In this document: piece after piece, positions 18,975 to 30,280 of the stretch
Position numbering within the stretch: the first letter of the stretch is position 1
Layout of the letters: each line of letters begins with the position of its first letter
NCBI RefSeq assembly: GCF_029962605.1
Contig: NZ_CP124750.1
Location: 4,898,001 to 4,962,000 of the forward strand
Direction of reading: 5' to 3'
Length of the DNA stretch: 64,000 nucleotides
Source of the DNA: Serratia sarumanii
GTDB taxonomy: Bacteria > Pseudomonadota > Gammaproteobacteria > Enterobacterales > Enterobacteriaceae
The notes under the pieces: generated by a model
Database searches by the model: none
Told to the model about the DNA's origin: nothing
The model's input: only the letters and a program-made list of their open reading frames with translations
Program-made: the position numbers and the translations under genes

Positions 18975-21410
18975 TTAAAGCAGCTGCGCCAACCGGTTAA
19001 GGTCTGACTGGATCGCTCCGGCGGTCACGTCGCGGCCGGCGCCCGGCCCGCGGATCACCAGCGGATTATCGCGATACCAGCGGCTTTCGATGGCGAACAC
19101 GTTGTCGCACGGCAGCAACGAGGCCAGCGGATGCTCAGGACGCACCGCCTCCACGCCGACCCGCGCCTTGCCGTTGGCGTCGAAACGCGCCACGTGACGC
19201 AGCACCAGGCCCATTTCGCTGGCGGCCTCAAAACGCTGCTGCATCTGCTGGTTCAGCGCCTCGCCGTTCTCGAAGAACTGATCGACGGAGCCCTGCTCGC
19301 AGCCCGCCGGCACCAGCGACTCGACCCGCACCTGGTTAGGTTCGATGTCGTAGCCCGCTTCGCGCGCCAGGATCACCAACTTGCGCATCACGTCCTGGCC
19401 GGAGAGATCGACCCGCGGATCCGGTTCGGTCAGCCCCTGCTGCCAGGCCTGATCCACCAGCTCGGTAAACGGCACCGTGCCGTCATACTGCAGGAACAGC
19501 CAGGAAAGCGTGCCGGAGAAGATGCCGCTGATCGCCAAAATGCTGTCGCCGCTGTCGCGCAGATCGCGCACCGTGTGGTTGACCGGCAGACCGGCGCCGA
19601 CGGTGGCGTTGTACAGCCAGTGGCGGCCGGTTTTGGCGAAGGCGTCGCGAATTTGGCGATAGGTATCGCTGCACGAGGCTCCCGCCAGCTTGTTGGCGCT
19701 GATCACGTGGAAACCGTAGCTGGCGAAATCCAGATACTGCCCGGCCAGCTCTTCGCTGGCGGTCACGTCGAGCACCACCAAATCGTCGAACGGGTGCGCG
19801 CGCATCCACAGGAACAGCGACTCTTCGTCGAGCGCCTGCGCCTCGTCCTCAAAGAACGCCAATGCGCGGCTGGCGTCCAGCCCTTCGTAGTTCAGCAGGC
19901 TGCGGCGGCTGTCCACCACCCCCGCCAGGATAAATTCGAAGCCGCTGCGCGCGGAAATATTGGTCTGCTCGCGGGCAAACAGCTCCAGCCAGCGCGACCC
20001 AATGTTGCCCTTGCCGAACAGCACCAGACCGATGCGCTTCTCGGCGCGGAACAGGCTTTGGTGCAGCCCCTGAATCAGCAGCGCGGTCGGCCCCTGGCGT
20101 AATACCGCCACCAGGCTGATGCCATCTTCCGCCTGCCAGATAAATTCGACCGGCTGATCTTTCAGCTGCTGATAGAAGCGATGGCTGTGCAGCGGGTTCT
20201 TGCACACCCCGGCGCCGACCATCGCCACCAGCGCCAACCCTTCGCGCAGGTGCAGTTCACCCGGCAGCGCCGAGGCCTGCAGGATCGCCAGCGCGCTGTT
20301 GACCACCTCGGAGGTGTAGCACAGCTGCACTCGATTGCGGTCAGGATGGATGCCCACCGCCAACGGTTTGATCTGCGCGCGCTTGAGCACCAGATCCAAT
20401 TCTTTCTGCGCCAGTTTGAAGTCATGCTGAGCGGCGACGTGCAGCTCAATCAGGCACACGTCATCGTGGCTGGTGACAATCTTGGCGCCGGTGCCGGACG
20501 CCAATACGCGCTCGATGCGCGTCGAGCCCTGCTCCGGCTGGTAGCTGCAGCGCAGCTGAAGATCGATATCGCTGCCGGAGACCGGCTGCAGGGTGCGGGT
20601 ATGCAACACCGGTGCCGCCAGGCGCGCCAGCTCGCTGGCTTCGTCCAGGCGCAGCAGCGGCAGCAGGCAGGCGTCTTTCACCTTGCGCGGGTCGGCGCTG
20701 TAAACCCCGGCCACGTCGCTCCAGATGGTGACGCGCGCCGCGCCGGCCAACGCGCCGACCTGAGTGGCGGAGTAGTCGCTGCCGTTACGCCCCAACAGCA
20801 CGGTTTCCCCGGCGTCGTTGCGCGAAATGAAGCCGGTCACCACCAGGCGCTTGCCCGGATGTTGAGCCAACAATTGCTGCAGCAGCGGATAAGAACGGCC
20901 TTCATCCACCTGCGGCTGCGCGGCGCGCTCGGCGCGCAGGAAATCACGCGCATCCAGCCAGGCCGCCTGCATATCCAGGTGGTTGAGCACCGCCGCCATC
21001 AGGCGCGCCGACCAGATCTCGCCGTGCCCGACCACTTCGGCATAGCACACCTCGTCGACTTTGCCGTCCAGCAGCACCGCCAGACGTTCCAGATCCTGAA
21101 TGAACTCGGCGATCAGCGGCTCGGCGCTTTCCGGCGGCAGCAGGCCGCTGATAAGATCGCTGTGATAACGACGCAACGTCTGCTGCACCTGGTGCGCAGA
21201 CAGGCGATCGCTCTGGCTGAGCTTCAGCCAGTTGATCAACTGGTTGGTGGTACTGCCGGCGGCCGATACCACCATCATGTCGCCCGGCTGGCTGTATTCC
21301 GCCATAATCCCGGCCACACGCAGATAACACTTCACATCCGCCAGACTGCTGCCGCCAAACTTGTGCAGTTGACGCCCACTCACCGGCCCTGCTACAGCAA
21401 TTGCATTCAT
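18975..21410 (-). CDS. metL: MetL, bifunctional aspartokinase II / homoserine dehydrogenase II
   Basis: MetL catalyses the first and third steps from aspartate toward methionine and threonine. It is 811 residues, against 810 in E. coli. The N-terminal aspartokinase half begins near residue 14 with QLHKFGGSSLADVKCYLRVA and includes LLGRNGSDYSATQVGALAGA. The C-terminal homoserine dehydrogenase half starts near residue 460 with IGLVLFGKGNIGSRWLELF and contains SANKLAGA and VGAGLPVNHTVRDLRDSGD. Isozyme II lacks strong feedback control and is repressed by MetJ instead. It follows metB with only two bases between, so metBL is one transcript. Confidence 0.97.
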   Translation of the reverse strand: MNAIAVAGPVSGRQLHKFGGSSLADVKCYLRVAGIMAEYSQPGDMMVVSAAGSTTNQLINWLKLSQSDRLSAHQVQQTLRRYHSDLISGLLPPESAEPLIAEFIQDLERLAVLLDGKVDEVCYAEVVGHGEIWSARLMAAVLNHLDMQAAWLDARDFLRAERAAQPQVDEGRSYPLLQQLLAQHPGKRLVVTGFISRNDAGETVLLGRNGSDYSATQVGALAGAARVTIWSDVAGVYSADPRKVKDACLLPLLRLDEASELARLAAPVLHTRTLQPVSGSDIDLQLRCSYQPEQGSTRIERVLASGTGAKIVTSHDDVCLIELHVAAQHDFKLAQKELDLVLKRAQIKPLAVGIHPDRNRVQLCYTSEVVNSALAILQASALPGELHLREGLALVAMVGAGVCKNPLHSHRFYQQLKDQPVEFIWQAEDGISLVAVLRQGPTALLIQGLHQSLFRAEKRIGLVLFGKGNIGSRWLELFAREQTNISARSGFEFILAGVVDSRRSLLNYEGLDASRALAFFEDEAQALDEESLFLWMRAHPFDDLVVLDVTASEELAGQYLDFASYGFHVISANKLAGASCSDTYRQIRDAFAKTGRHWLYNATVGAGLPVNHTVRDLRDSGDSILAISGIFSGTLSWLFLQYDGTVPFTELVDQAWQQGLTEPDPRVDLSGQDVMRKLVILAREAGYDIEPNQVRVESLVPAGCEQGSVDQFFENGEALNQQMQQRFEAASEMGLVLRHVARFDANGKARVGVEAVRPEHPLASLLPCDNVFAIESRWYRDNPLVIRGPGAGRDVTAGAIQSDLNRLAQLL

Positions 21411-21412
21411 GC

Positions 21413-22573
21413 TTACCTCGTTGCCGCCGCCTGGAAAGCGCGTTCCAGATCGGCAATCAAATCTTCACTGTCTTCAATACCCACGGAAATGCGCAGCAGG
21501 CTCTCGGAGATGCCGGCCGCTGCCCGCGCCTCCGCCGCCATGCCGGCGTGGGTCATGGTCGCTGCATGCGAGATCAGGCTTTCTACGCCGCCCAACGATT
21601 CTGCCAGAGTAAACAGCTCAAGGGCAGAGAGAAAACGGCGCAGCACCGCTTCATCGCCGTCCAGTTCAAAACTCAGCATCGCGCCGAAACCGCGCTGCTG
21701 CCGGCGGGCGATCTCATGCCCCGGATTCTCCGGCAGGGAGGGATGATACAGCTTTTTCACCAACGGTTGCTGCTGTAAATAGTCAACAATCGCTTCAGCG
21801 TTTAGCTGCGCCGCCTTGATGCGCGGCGACAGCGTGCGCATGCCACGCAGCAGCAGATAGCTGTCGAACGCGCCGCCGGTCACGCCGATGTTGTTCGCCC
21901 ACCAGGCCAGCTCGACCGCCAGCTCGGGATCTTTGGCGATCACCGCCCCGGCCACCACGTCCGAATGCCCGTTCAGGTATTTGGTGCATGAATGGACCAC
22001 CAGATCGGCACCGAGTTCGATCGGCTGTTGCAGGGCCGGGCTGAGGAAGGTGTTGTCCACCACCGTCAACGCGCCCGCCGCGTGCGCGGCGGCGCAGATC
22101 GCCGCGATGTCCACCACCCGCAGCAGCGGGTTGCTGGGGCTTTCGATCAACACCAGCTTCGGCTTTTGCGCCAGCGCCTGTTGCAGGGCGGCTTCATTAC
22201 CCTGATCGACGAACAGCACGCGATAGGCACCGCGTTTGCTCAGGCTGTCGAACAACCGATAGCTGCCGCCGTAGCAGTCGTGCGGCGCCACCAGCAGATC
22301 GCCGGGCTTCAGCAGCACGGTGGTCACCAGATGGATCGCCGACATCCCGCTGCCGGTCATCACCGCGCCGGCGCCGCCTTCCAGCTCCGCCAACGCGCGT
22401 TGCACCACGTCGCGCGTCGGGTTGCCGCGGCGCGAATAATCATGGGCTCGGGGTTGGTTGAAGTCGGTAAAGTTATAGGTGCTGGACAGATGAATCGGCG
22501 GGACAACGCAGCCGTACTGTTCGTCGTCGTTCAGGCCGCTGCGTACGGCAATCGTGGCTGGTTTACGCGTCAT
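21413..22573 (-). CDS. metB: MetB, cystathionine gamma-synthase
   Basis: MetB joins O-succinylhomoserine and cysteine to cystathionine with pyridoxal phosphate. The 386-residue product begins MTRKPATIAVRSGLNDDEQ and is the E. coli length. The PLP lysine lies in VVHSCTKYLNGHSDVVAG (about residue 198). Other family motifs are SSTYNFTDFNQPRAHDYSRR and LAESLGGVESLISHAATMTH. It is the first gene of metBL, with five MetJ boxes 59-98 bases upstream of the start, and is divergent from metJ. Confidence 0.97.
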   Translation of the reverse strand: MTRKPATIAVRSGLNDDEQYGCVVPPIHLSSTYNFTDFNQPRAHDYSRRGNPTRDVVQRALAELEGGAGAVMTGSGMSAIHLVTTVLLKPGDLLVAPHDCYGGSYRLFDSLSKRGAYRVLFVDQGNEAALQQALAQKPKLVLIESPSNPLLRVVDIAAICAAAHAAGALTVVDNTFLSPALQQPIELGADLVVHSCTKYLNGHSDVVAGAVIAKDPELAVELAWWANNIGVTGGAFDSYLLLRGMRTLSPRIKAAQLNAEAIVDYLQQQPLVKKLYHPSLPENPGHEIARRQQRGFGAMLSFELDGDEAVLRRFLSALELFTLAESLGGVESLISHAATMTHAGMAAEARAAAGISESLLRISVGIEDSEDLIADLERAFQAAATR

Positions 22574-22631
22574 GGGCTCGCTCGGCTCTCGGTTCGGTGA
22601 ATGAGGCCTAAAGAGTAATCGCAGGATTGAT

Positions 22632-22671
22632 AGACGTCAATACATCTGGACATCTAAACTTCTCTGCGTAT
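22632..22671. promoter_or_regulatory. MetJ operator (five met boxes) in the metB-metJ intergenic region
   Basis: Adjoining 8-base units read AGACGTCA, ATACATCT, GGACATCT, AAACTTCT and CTGCGTAT, decreasing in match to AGACGTCT. This is the expected operator for metBL repression and metJ autoregulation. The rest of the 304-base gap (22574-22877) holds a hairpin-forming repeat AATGCCC / GGGCATT (22741-22764) and a TTGACA (22787-22792) without a well-placed -10. I see no gene in it. Confidence 0.85.
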
Positions 22672-22877
22672 AGATTGAGCAATGGCACAATACCCGCTAA
22701 AATTATGCCGATATGACATGACGATAAGATGTTAAGCCGCAATGCCCGGCCGAGGCGGGGCATTCAGTGACCCTGGTCGCGTAAAATTGACATTTATTTA
22801 GTGAGAACAGTGAAGATCGGGCATAATTGGCCGGTTTTTAGAATTTTGTAATTTTTCTGACAAAGTTAAGGTGTCCC

Positions 22878-23195
22878 ATGGCTGAGTGGAACGGCGAGTA
22901 TGTCAGCCCTTACGCTGAACACGGTAAAAAAAGCGAGCAAGTCAAAAAGATCACGGTATCCATTCCGCTGAAGGTCCTGAAAATCCTCACCGACGAACGG
23001 ACCCGTCGCCAGGTGAACAACCTGCGCCACGCCACCAACAGCGAACTGCTGTGCGAAGCGTTTCTGCATGCCTTTACCGGCCAGCCGCTGCCGAACGATG
23101 AAGACCTGCGCAAAGAGCGCAGCGATGAAATTCCGGAAGCCGCGAAAGTGTTGATGCGCGAACTGGGTGTCGACCCCGATACCTGGGAATATTGA
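22878..23195 (+). CDS. metJ: MetJ, methionine repressor
   Basis: MetJ is a small ribbon-helix-helix repressor that binds tandem 8-base met boxes when loaded with S-adenosylmethionine. The product is 105 residues, the family length. It begins [20 protein letters not shown], followed by the DNA-contacting strand [15 protein letters not shown] and then [22 protein letters not shown]. It ends VDPDTWEY, as in E. coli. It regulates the nearby metBL and metF. A bidirectional terminator separates it from convergent rpmE. Confidence 0.98.
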   Translation: MAEWNGEYVSPYAEHGKKSEQVKKITVSIPLKVLKILTDERTRRQVNNLRHATNSELLCEAFLHAFTGQPLPNDEDLRKERSDEIPEAAKVLMRELGVDPDTWEY

Positions 23196-23230
23196 GAACC
23201 GCCCGGCGAACGCTGGCGGCAGAAACGAAA

Positions 23231-23253
23231 AAAGGCGCCAAAGGCGCCTTTTT
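23231..23253. terminator. Bidirectional terminator between metJ and rpmE
   Basis: The 9-bp stem AAAGGCGCC / GGCGCCTTT with an AAA loop has an A-run before it and a T-run after it. It can therefore end transcripts from both sides. Confidence 0.9.
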
Positions 23254-23272
23254 CATCGGACGATAAGAAATC

Positions 23273-23488
23273 TTATTTCTTAGCGCCTGGTACGCTGAAA
23301 CGCTTGTTGAAGCGGTCAACGCGGCCACCGGTAGCAACGTCACGCTGCTTGCCAGTGTAGAACGGGTGGCATGCGCCACAAACGTCCAGGTTCAGATCGT
23401 GGCCCACGGTGGAGCGGATCTTCATCACGTTACCGCAAGAGCAGTTAGCAGTAACTTCTTCGTATTTTGGGTGGATACCTTGTTTCAT
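23273..23488 (-). CDS. rpmE: Ribosomal protein bL31 (zinc-binding form)
   Basis: bL31 is part of the large ribosomal subunit and bridges it to the small subunit. The 71-residue protein begins [19 protein letters not shown]. It has the zinc ligands Cys16, Cys18, Cys37 and Cys40 (CSC and CGAC), so this is the zinc-containing form that is replaced by a Cys-free paralogue under zinc starvation. It is divergent from priA, as in E. coli, with a leader of about 80 bases that may be autoregulatory. Confidence 0.98.
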   Translation of the reverse strand: MKQGIHPKYEEVTANCSCGNVMKIRSTVGHDLNLDVCGACHPFYTGKQRDVATGGRVDRFNKRFSVPGAKK

Positions 23489-25883
<2,395 letters not shown>

Positions 25884-25912
25884 TCCCGGAAAAGTCCGAT
25901 TTAGCTGCCGCA

Positions 25913-25928
25913 GTGCAAACGTTTACCC
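25913..25928. promoter_or_regulatory. LacI/PurR-type operator-like palindrome between priA and cytR
   Basis: GTGCAAACGTTTACCC contains the core GCAAACGTTT with the central CG typical of operators of LacI-family proteins. It matches about nine of the eleven conserved PurR-box positions. It lies 30 bases after priA and about 250 bases upstream of cytR. Which protein would bind is unknown. The rest of the 291-base gap shows no gene. Confidence 0.4.
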
Positions 25929-26174
25929 TTGAAATTGCGAGCGAACGCTAAAAAACCTTCTCAGGTCACATTTTTTATGCAAATTAGGTAACAAAGGCGG
26001 GGCGTATTCTGTTTAGAATGTCTGCGAGGGCAAATTTTGTCGCCACATCGCAGCGCGACGGAGTGCCCGAACGCGAGTGGCGCTCAATGACAACAATTTC
26101 GCCACCGCATGCCGGACATTGTGAGCAAACAGCAGTAGTGGCGTCGGCATGGGGCTGACGCAAGGAGAAAGGCG

Positions 26175-27203
26175 TTGGAACACAAGAAAGAGTTATCCAT
26201 GGCGACCATGAAAGACGTCGCCGAAATGGCGGGCGTTTCAACGGCTACCGTATCGCGTGCGCTGATGAACCCGGAAAAGGTGTCAACGCCGACGCGCCAG
26301 AAAGTGGAACAGGCCGTCCTGGCCGTGGGTTATTCTCCTCATGCTCTGTCACGCAATATCAAGCGCAACGAATCCCGCACCATCCTGGTGATCGTGCCCG
26401 ACATCTGCGATCCGTTTTTCGCCGATGTGATCCAGGGGATCGAACAGACCGCCGCCCAACAAGGCTATCTGGTGCTGATCGGCGACTGCGCGCAGCAAAA
26501 CCAGCAGGAGCGCACCTTCGTCAATCTGATCATCACCAAACAGATCGACGGCATGCTGCTGCTGGGCTCCAACCTGCCGTTCGACGCCAGCAAGGAAGAG
26601 CAGCGCAACCTGCCGCCGATGGTGATGGCCAACGAGTTCGCTCCCGAGCTGGAACTGCCGACGGTGCACATCGACAACCTGACCGCCGCCTTTGAAGCCG
26701 TGCATTATTTGCATCAATTGGGCCACCGGCAGATCGCCTGCGTCGCCGGGCCGGAACAGATGCCGCTGAGCCATTATCGGCTGCAGGGTTACGTTCAAGC
26801 GCTACGTCGTAATGGCATTACCGTCGAAAGCAGCTATATTACCCGGGGTGATTTTACCTACGAAGCCGGCGCGCAAGCGCTGACGGCGCTGATGGCACAG
26901 CCGAAACCGCCAACGGCGGTATTCTGCCACAGCGACGTCATGGCGATCGGCGTGCTGTCCCAGGCGAAGAAAATGGGGCTGCGGGTGCCGCAGGATCTGT
27001 CGATCGTCGGCTTTGACGACCTCAAGCTGGCGCAGTATTGCGATCCGCCGCTGACCACGGTGGCGCAGCCGCGCTTCCAGATCGGCCAGCAGGCGATGTT
27101 GTTGCTGTTGGAGCAGTTGAACGGCCAGACAGTGGCCAGCGGCTCCCGGCTGTTGGACAGTGAATTGATTATCAGAGGCAGCACCGCTGCCCCGAAACGC
27201 TAG
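26175..27203 (+). CDS. cytR: CytR, LacI-family repressor of nucleoside uptake and breakdown
   Basis: CytR works with CRP to repress deo, udp, cdd, nupG and related promoters and is released by cytidine. I chose the TTG at 26175: it gives MEHKKELSMATMKDVAEMAG in the same register as E. coli CytR, a total of 342 residues, and it has an AAGGAG ribosome site 8 bases upstream. The ATG at 26199 is an alternative with a weaker site. The LacI helix-turn-helix is VSTATVSRALMNPEKVSTPT, and the sensor domain carries PDICDPFFADVIQGIEQTA and AVFCHSDVMAIGVLSQAKK. Confidence 0.95.
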   Translation: MEHKKELSMATMKDVAEMAGVSTATVSRALMNPEKVSTPTRQKVEQAVLAVGYSPHALSRNIKRNESRTILVIVPDICDPFFADVIQGIEQTAAQQGYLVLIGDCAQQNQQERTFVNLIITKQIDGMLLLGSNLPFDASKEEQRNLPPMVMANEFAPELELPTVHIDNLTAAFEAVHYLHQLGHRQIACVAGPEQMPLSHYRLQGYVQALRRNGITVESSYITRGDFTYEAGAQALTALMAQPKPPTAVFCHSDVMAIGVLSQAKKMGLRVPQDLSIVGFDDLKLAQYCDPPLTTVAQPRFQIGQQAMLLLLEQLNGQTVASGSRLLDSELIIRGSTAAPKR

Positions 27204-27268
27204 TCAAATATTTTAGGGTTCAGTAACATGACGGACTTATCCTTTCATCAGGACACAGCGGAATAATA

Positions 27269-28204
27269 GTGGCACAAAAAGACTATGTAAGCCGTGGGCG
27301 CGCAGCAGGAGCTAAGCGTAAAACCCCCAGCCGTAAAAAACGCAGTTCTCCGAAGGTTTCCAAAACCGTGCTGGCATTAGCCGCCGCGTTGCTGGTTGTC
27401 TTTGTCGGTGGCCTCTATTTCATTACGCACAACAAGCCGGAAGACGCGCCGTTGTTGCCTGCGCACACCACGCGCCCCGGCAACGGCCTGCCGCCGAAGC
27501 CGGAAGAGCGCTGGCGCTACATCAAAGAGCTGGAAAACCGGCAGATCGGCGTGCAAACCCCGACCGAACCGACGGCCGGCGGCGAGCTCAATTCCAAAAC
27601 TCAGCTGACCGCCGAACAGCGGCAACTGCTGGAACAGATGCAGGCCGACATGCAGCAGCGCCCGACGCAGCTGAACGAAGTGCCGTATAACGATCCGGGC
27701 CAGGCCAACGCGCGCAGCACTCGCCAGCAGCAGCAGATGCAACAACAGCAAATGCAGCAGCAGCCGGTGCAGCAACAGCAGCAGGTCAGCCAGCCGCCGC
27801 GCAACCCGTTCAACAACGGGGCCACCACCGCGCCGGTGCAGCCGCACCCGCAGCCAAAACCGACTACCCAGCAACCGGTACAGGTGAAACAGCCTGAGCC
27901 GAAGCCGCAACCGAAACCGGAGCCCAAACCGGAAGTGAAACAGGAAACGGCCAAGCAGGAAACCAAACCGGAATCAAAACAGAAGTGGATGGTGCAATGC
28001 GGTTCGTTCCGCGCCACCGATCAGGCTGAATCCGTGCGTGCGCGCCTGGCGTTCGAAGGCATCGAGAGCCGCATCACCGCCGGCGGCGGTTGGAATCGCG
28101 TGGTGCTCGGCCCGTACAGCAGCCGCGCCGCCGCGGACAAAACCCTTTCGCGCCTGAAGGGCGTCGGCATGTCGAGTTGCATTCCCCTCTCCGTTGGGGG
28201 TTGA
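27269..28204 (+). CDS. ftsN: FtsN, essential cell division activator
   Basis: FtsN triggers septal peptidoglycan synthesis by FtsWI. The GTG start at 27269 gives MAQKDYVSRGRAAGAKRK, as in the family, and 311 residues. A short basic cytoplasmic tail precedes one membrane segment (about residues 33-52). The essential periplasmic motif RWRYIKELENRQ is at 81-91, followed by a Gln-rich stretch (about 153-173) and Pro/Lys/Glu repeats (about 192-236). The SPOR domain (about 239-309) binds denuded glycan and has Cys244 and Cys304, the likely disulfide. The stop codon lies inside the hslVU heat-shock promoter. Confidence 0.96.
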   Translation: MAQKDYVSRGRAAGAKRKTPSRKKRSSPKVSKTVLALAAALLVVFVGGLYFITHNKPEDAPLLPAHTTRPGNGLPPKPEERWRYIKELENRQIGVQTPTEPTAGGELNSKTQLTAEQRQLLEQMQADMQQRPTQLNEVPYNDPGQANARSTRQQQQMQQQQMQQQPVQQQQQVSQPPRNPFNNGATTAPVQPHPQPKPTTQQPVQVKQPEPKPQPKPEPKPEVKQETAKQETKPESKQKWMVQCGSFRATDQAESVRARLAFEGIESRITAGGGWNRVVLGPYSSRAAADKTLSRLKGVGMSSCIPLSVGG

Positions 28205-28228
28205 AAAGCGTCAATCCCCCCCCATCTA
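28200..28228 (+). promoter_or_regulatory. Sigma32 heat-shock promoter of hslVU
   Basis: GTTGAAA (28200-28206) and CCCCATCTA (28220-28228) fit the sigma32 consensus CTTGAAA and CCCCATNTA, with about 14 bases between TTGAA and CCCCAT. The -35 element overlaps the ftsN stop codon. E. coli hslVU is a known sigma32 operon. Confidence 0.88.
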
Positions 28229-28241
28229 TACTCTCAATATG

Positions 28242-28275
28242 CCTCGTAGCGTCTGCGAAAGCAGGCGCTGCGGGG
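28242..28275 (+). other. Long stem-loop with GAAA tetraloop in the hslVU leader
   Basis: AGCGTCTGC pairs with GCAGGCGCT around a GAAA loop at 28257-28260. The stem extends outward through 28242 and 28275 to about 15 bp with a few G-U pairs. It starts close to the predicted transcript 5' end. A similar leader stem-loop is reported to stabilise hslVU mRNA in E. coli; the same role is inferred here. Confidence 0.75.
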
Positions 28276-28306
28276 GCTTCTTTCCGTCTTTAACGAGGGT
28301 CTGCTC

Positions 28307-28837
28307 GTGACAACAATTGTAAGCGTACGCCGCAACGGCCAGGTCGTCATCGGTGGTGATGGCCAGGCAACCCTGGGTAATACGGTGATGAAGGGTAACG
28401 TCAAGAAAGTGCGTCGCCTGTACAACGACAAAGTGATCGCCGGTTTCGCCGGTGGCACCGCTGACGCCTTCACGCTGTTTGAACTGTTTGAACGCAAACT
28501 GGAAATGCATCAGGGCCACCTGGTGAAAGCCGCCGTCGAGCTGGCGAAAGACTGGCGCACCGACCGTATGCTGCGCAAGCTCGAAGCGCTGCTGGCGGTC
28601 GCCGATGAAAACGCTTCGCTGATCATCACCGGCAACGGCGATGTGGTGCAGCCGGAAAACGATCTGATCGCCATCGGCTCCGGCGGCCCTTACGCTCAGG
28701 CCGCAGCCCGCGCCATGTTGGAAAATACCGAGCTGAGCGCCCGCGACATCGTTGAGAAATCCCTCAACATCGCCGGCGACATCTGTATTTACACCAACCA
28801 TTTCCACACCATTGAAGAATTGCCTTCCAAAGCGTAA
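28307..28837 (+). CDS. hslV: HslV (ClpQ), peptidase subunit of the HslUV protease
   Basis: HslV is a proteasome-like dodecameric peptidase. The GTG start at 28307 with a CGAGGG ribosome site gives [20 protein letters not shown]. Removal of Met exposes the catalytic Thr2. The 176-residue length equals that of E. coli. [20 protein letters not shown] contains the conserved Lys residues and [20 protein letters not shown] the oxyanion loop; [13 protein letters not shown] follows. It is the first gene of hslVU, 12 bases before hslU. Confidence 0.98.
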   Translation: MTTIVSVRRNGQVVIGGDGQATLGNTVMKGNVKKVRRLYNDKVIAGFAGGTADAFTLFELFERKLEMHQGHLVKAAVELAKDWRTDRMLRKLEALLAVADENASLIITGNGDVVQPENDLIAIGSGGPYAQAAARAMLENTELSARDIVEKSLNIAGDICIYTNHFHTIEELPSKA

Positions 28838-28849
28838 GGATCGAATACC

Positions 28850-30184
28850 ATGTCTGAAATGACCCCGCGCGAGATCGTCAGCGAACTGGACAGCTATATC
28901 ATTGGCCAAAACAAGGCCAAACGCGCTGTCGCCATTGCCCTGCGCAACCGCTGGCGCCGGATGCAGCTCAACGAGATGCTGCGTCACGAAGTGACCCCGA
29001 AAAACATTCTGATGATCGGCCCGACCGGCGTCGGTAAAACCGAAATCGCCCGCCGTCTGGCGAAGCTGGCCAACGCGCCGTTCATCAAGGTTGAAGCCAC
29101 CAAGTTCACCGAAGTGGGCTATGTGGGCAAAGAAGTGGACTCCATCATCCGCGATCTGACCGATGCCGCCATCAAAATGGTGCGCATGCAGTCGATCGAG
29201 AAAAACCGCACCCGTGCCGAAGAGTTGGCCGAAGAGCGCATTCTCGACGTGCTGATCCCGCCGGCCAAAAACAACTGGGGCCAGCCGGAAGAAGGCCAGG
29301 AACCGTCCGCCGCCCGCCAGGCATTCCGCAAGAAACTGCGCGAAGGCCAGCTGGATGACAAAGAGATCGAAATCGATCTGGCCGCCGCGCCGATGGGCGT
29401 GGAAATCATGGCGCCTCCGGGCATGGAAGAGATGACCAACCAGCTGCAGTCGATGTTCCAGAACCTCGGCGGCCAGAAGCAAAAACCGCGCAAGCTGAAG
29501 ATCAAAGAAGCCTTCAAGCTGCTGGTGGAAGAAGAAGCCGCCAAGCTGGTGAACCCGGAAGAGCTGAAAGAGCAGGCGATCGAAGCGGTTGAACAGCACG
29601 GCATCGTGTTTATCGACGAGATCGACAAAATCTGTAAGCGCGGCGGCCAAAGCTCCGGCCCGGACGTCTCGCGCGAAGGCGTACAGCGCGATCTGCTGCC
29701 GCTGGTGGAAGGCTGCACCGTGTCCACCAAGCACGGTATGGTGAAGACCGACCACATCCTGTTCATCGCTTCCGGCGCGTTCCAGACCGCCAATCCGTCA
29801 GATCTGATCCCGGAGCTGCAGGGCCGTCTGCCGATCCGCGTTGAGCTGCAGGCGCTGACCACCGAAGACTTCGAGCGCATCCTGACCGAGCCGAGCGCGT
29901 CGCTGACCGAGCAGTACAAAGCGCTGATGGGCACCGAAGGCGTCAACATCGAGTTCACCGCCGACGGCATCCGCCGCATCGCCGAAGCCGCGTGGCAGGT
30001 CAACGAAAGCACCGAGAACATCGGCGCGCGTCGTCTGCACACCGTGCTTGAGCGTCTGATGGAAGATATTTCCTACGAGGCGAGTGAAATTAATGGCCAA
30101 TCCATTACAATTGATGCGGATTACGTGCGCAGTCATCTGGATGAACTGGTGGCGGATGAAGATTTGAGTCGTTTTATCCTATAA
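28850..30184 (+). CDS. hslU: HslU (ClpY), AAA+ unfoldase of the HslUV protease
   Basis: HslU unfolds substrates such as SulA and RcsA and feeds them to HslV. The product is 444 residues, one more than E. coli. The N-terminus holds [20 protein letters not shown], Walker A is [19 protein letters not shown], and the pore loop is in [17 protein letters not shown]. The inserted I-domain lies at about 110-245, and Walker B is [20 protein letters not shown]. Sensor and Arg finger regions include [14 protein letters not shown] and [20 protein letters not shown]. The C-terminus DEDLSRFIL docks into HslV. Confidence 0.98.
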   Translation: MSEMTPREIVSELDSYIIGQNKAKRAVAIALRNRWRRMQLNEMLRHEVTPKNILMIGPTGVGKTEIARRLAKLANAPFIKVEATKFTEVGYVGKEVDSIIRDLTDAAIKMVRMQSIEKNRTRAEELAEERILDVLIPPAKNNWGQPEEGQEPSAARQAFRKKLREGQLDDKEIEIDLAAAPMGVEIMAPPGMEEMTNQLQSMFQNLGGQKQKPRKLKIKEAFKLLVEEEAAKLVNPEELKEQAIEAVEQHGIVFIDEIDKICKRGGQSSGPDVSREGVQRDLLPLVEGCTVSTKHGMVKTDHILFIASGAFQTANPSDLIPELQGRLPIRVELQALTTEDFERILTEPSASLTEQYKALMGTEGVNIEFTADGIRRIAEAAWQVNESTENIGARRLHTVLERLMEDISYEASEINGQSITIDADYVRSHLDELVADEDLSRFIL

Positions 30185-30214
30185 TCGCTCAATCTTTGTC
30201 TTGTCAGTCATCTG

Positions 30215-30237
30215 TGTGGGAGGCATTGCCTCCCACA
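30215..30237 (+). terminator. Probable terminator after hslU
   Basis: A 10-bp perfect stem TGTGGGAGGC / GCCTCCCACA with an ATT loop is followed by an AT-rich stretch (ATTATTTCT) instead of a pure T-run. Confidence 0.65.
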
Positions 30238-30280
30238 ATTATTTCTAACGGACACCGCAACTTACTGACAGAAGCGAAAC

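Noticed and set aside
25984..26241. Minus-strand frame of 85 codons containing CSQCPACGGEIVV, like half a zinc ribbon
   Set aside because: It has only one Cys pair of the needed two, its start lies inside cytR on the opposite strand, and there is no clear ribosome site. It looks like a chance frame.
28226..29755. Long minus-strand open frame (509 codons) opposite hslVU
   Set aside because: The antisense frame lies opposite highly conserved hslV and hslU codons. GC-rich third positions create such frames; the composition (His- and Gln-rich, no domain) is typical of shadows.
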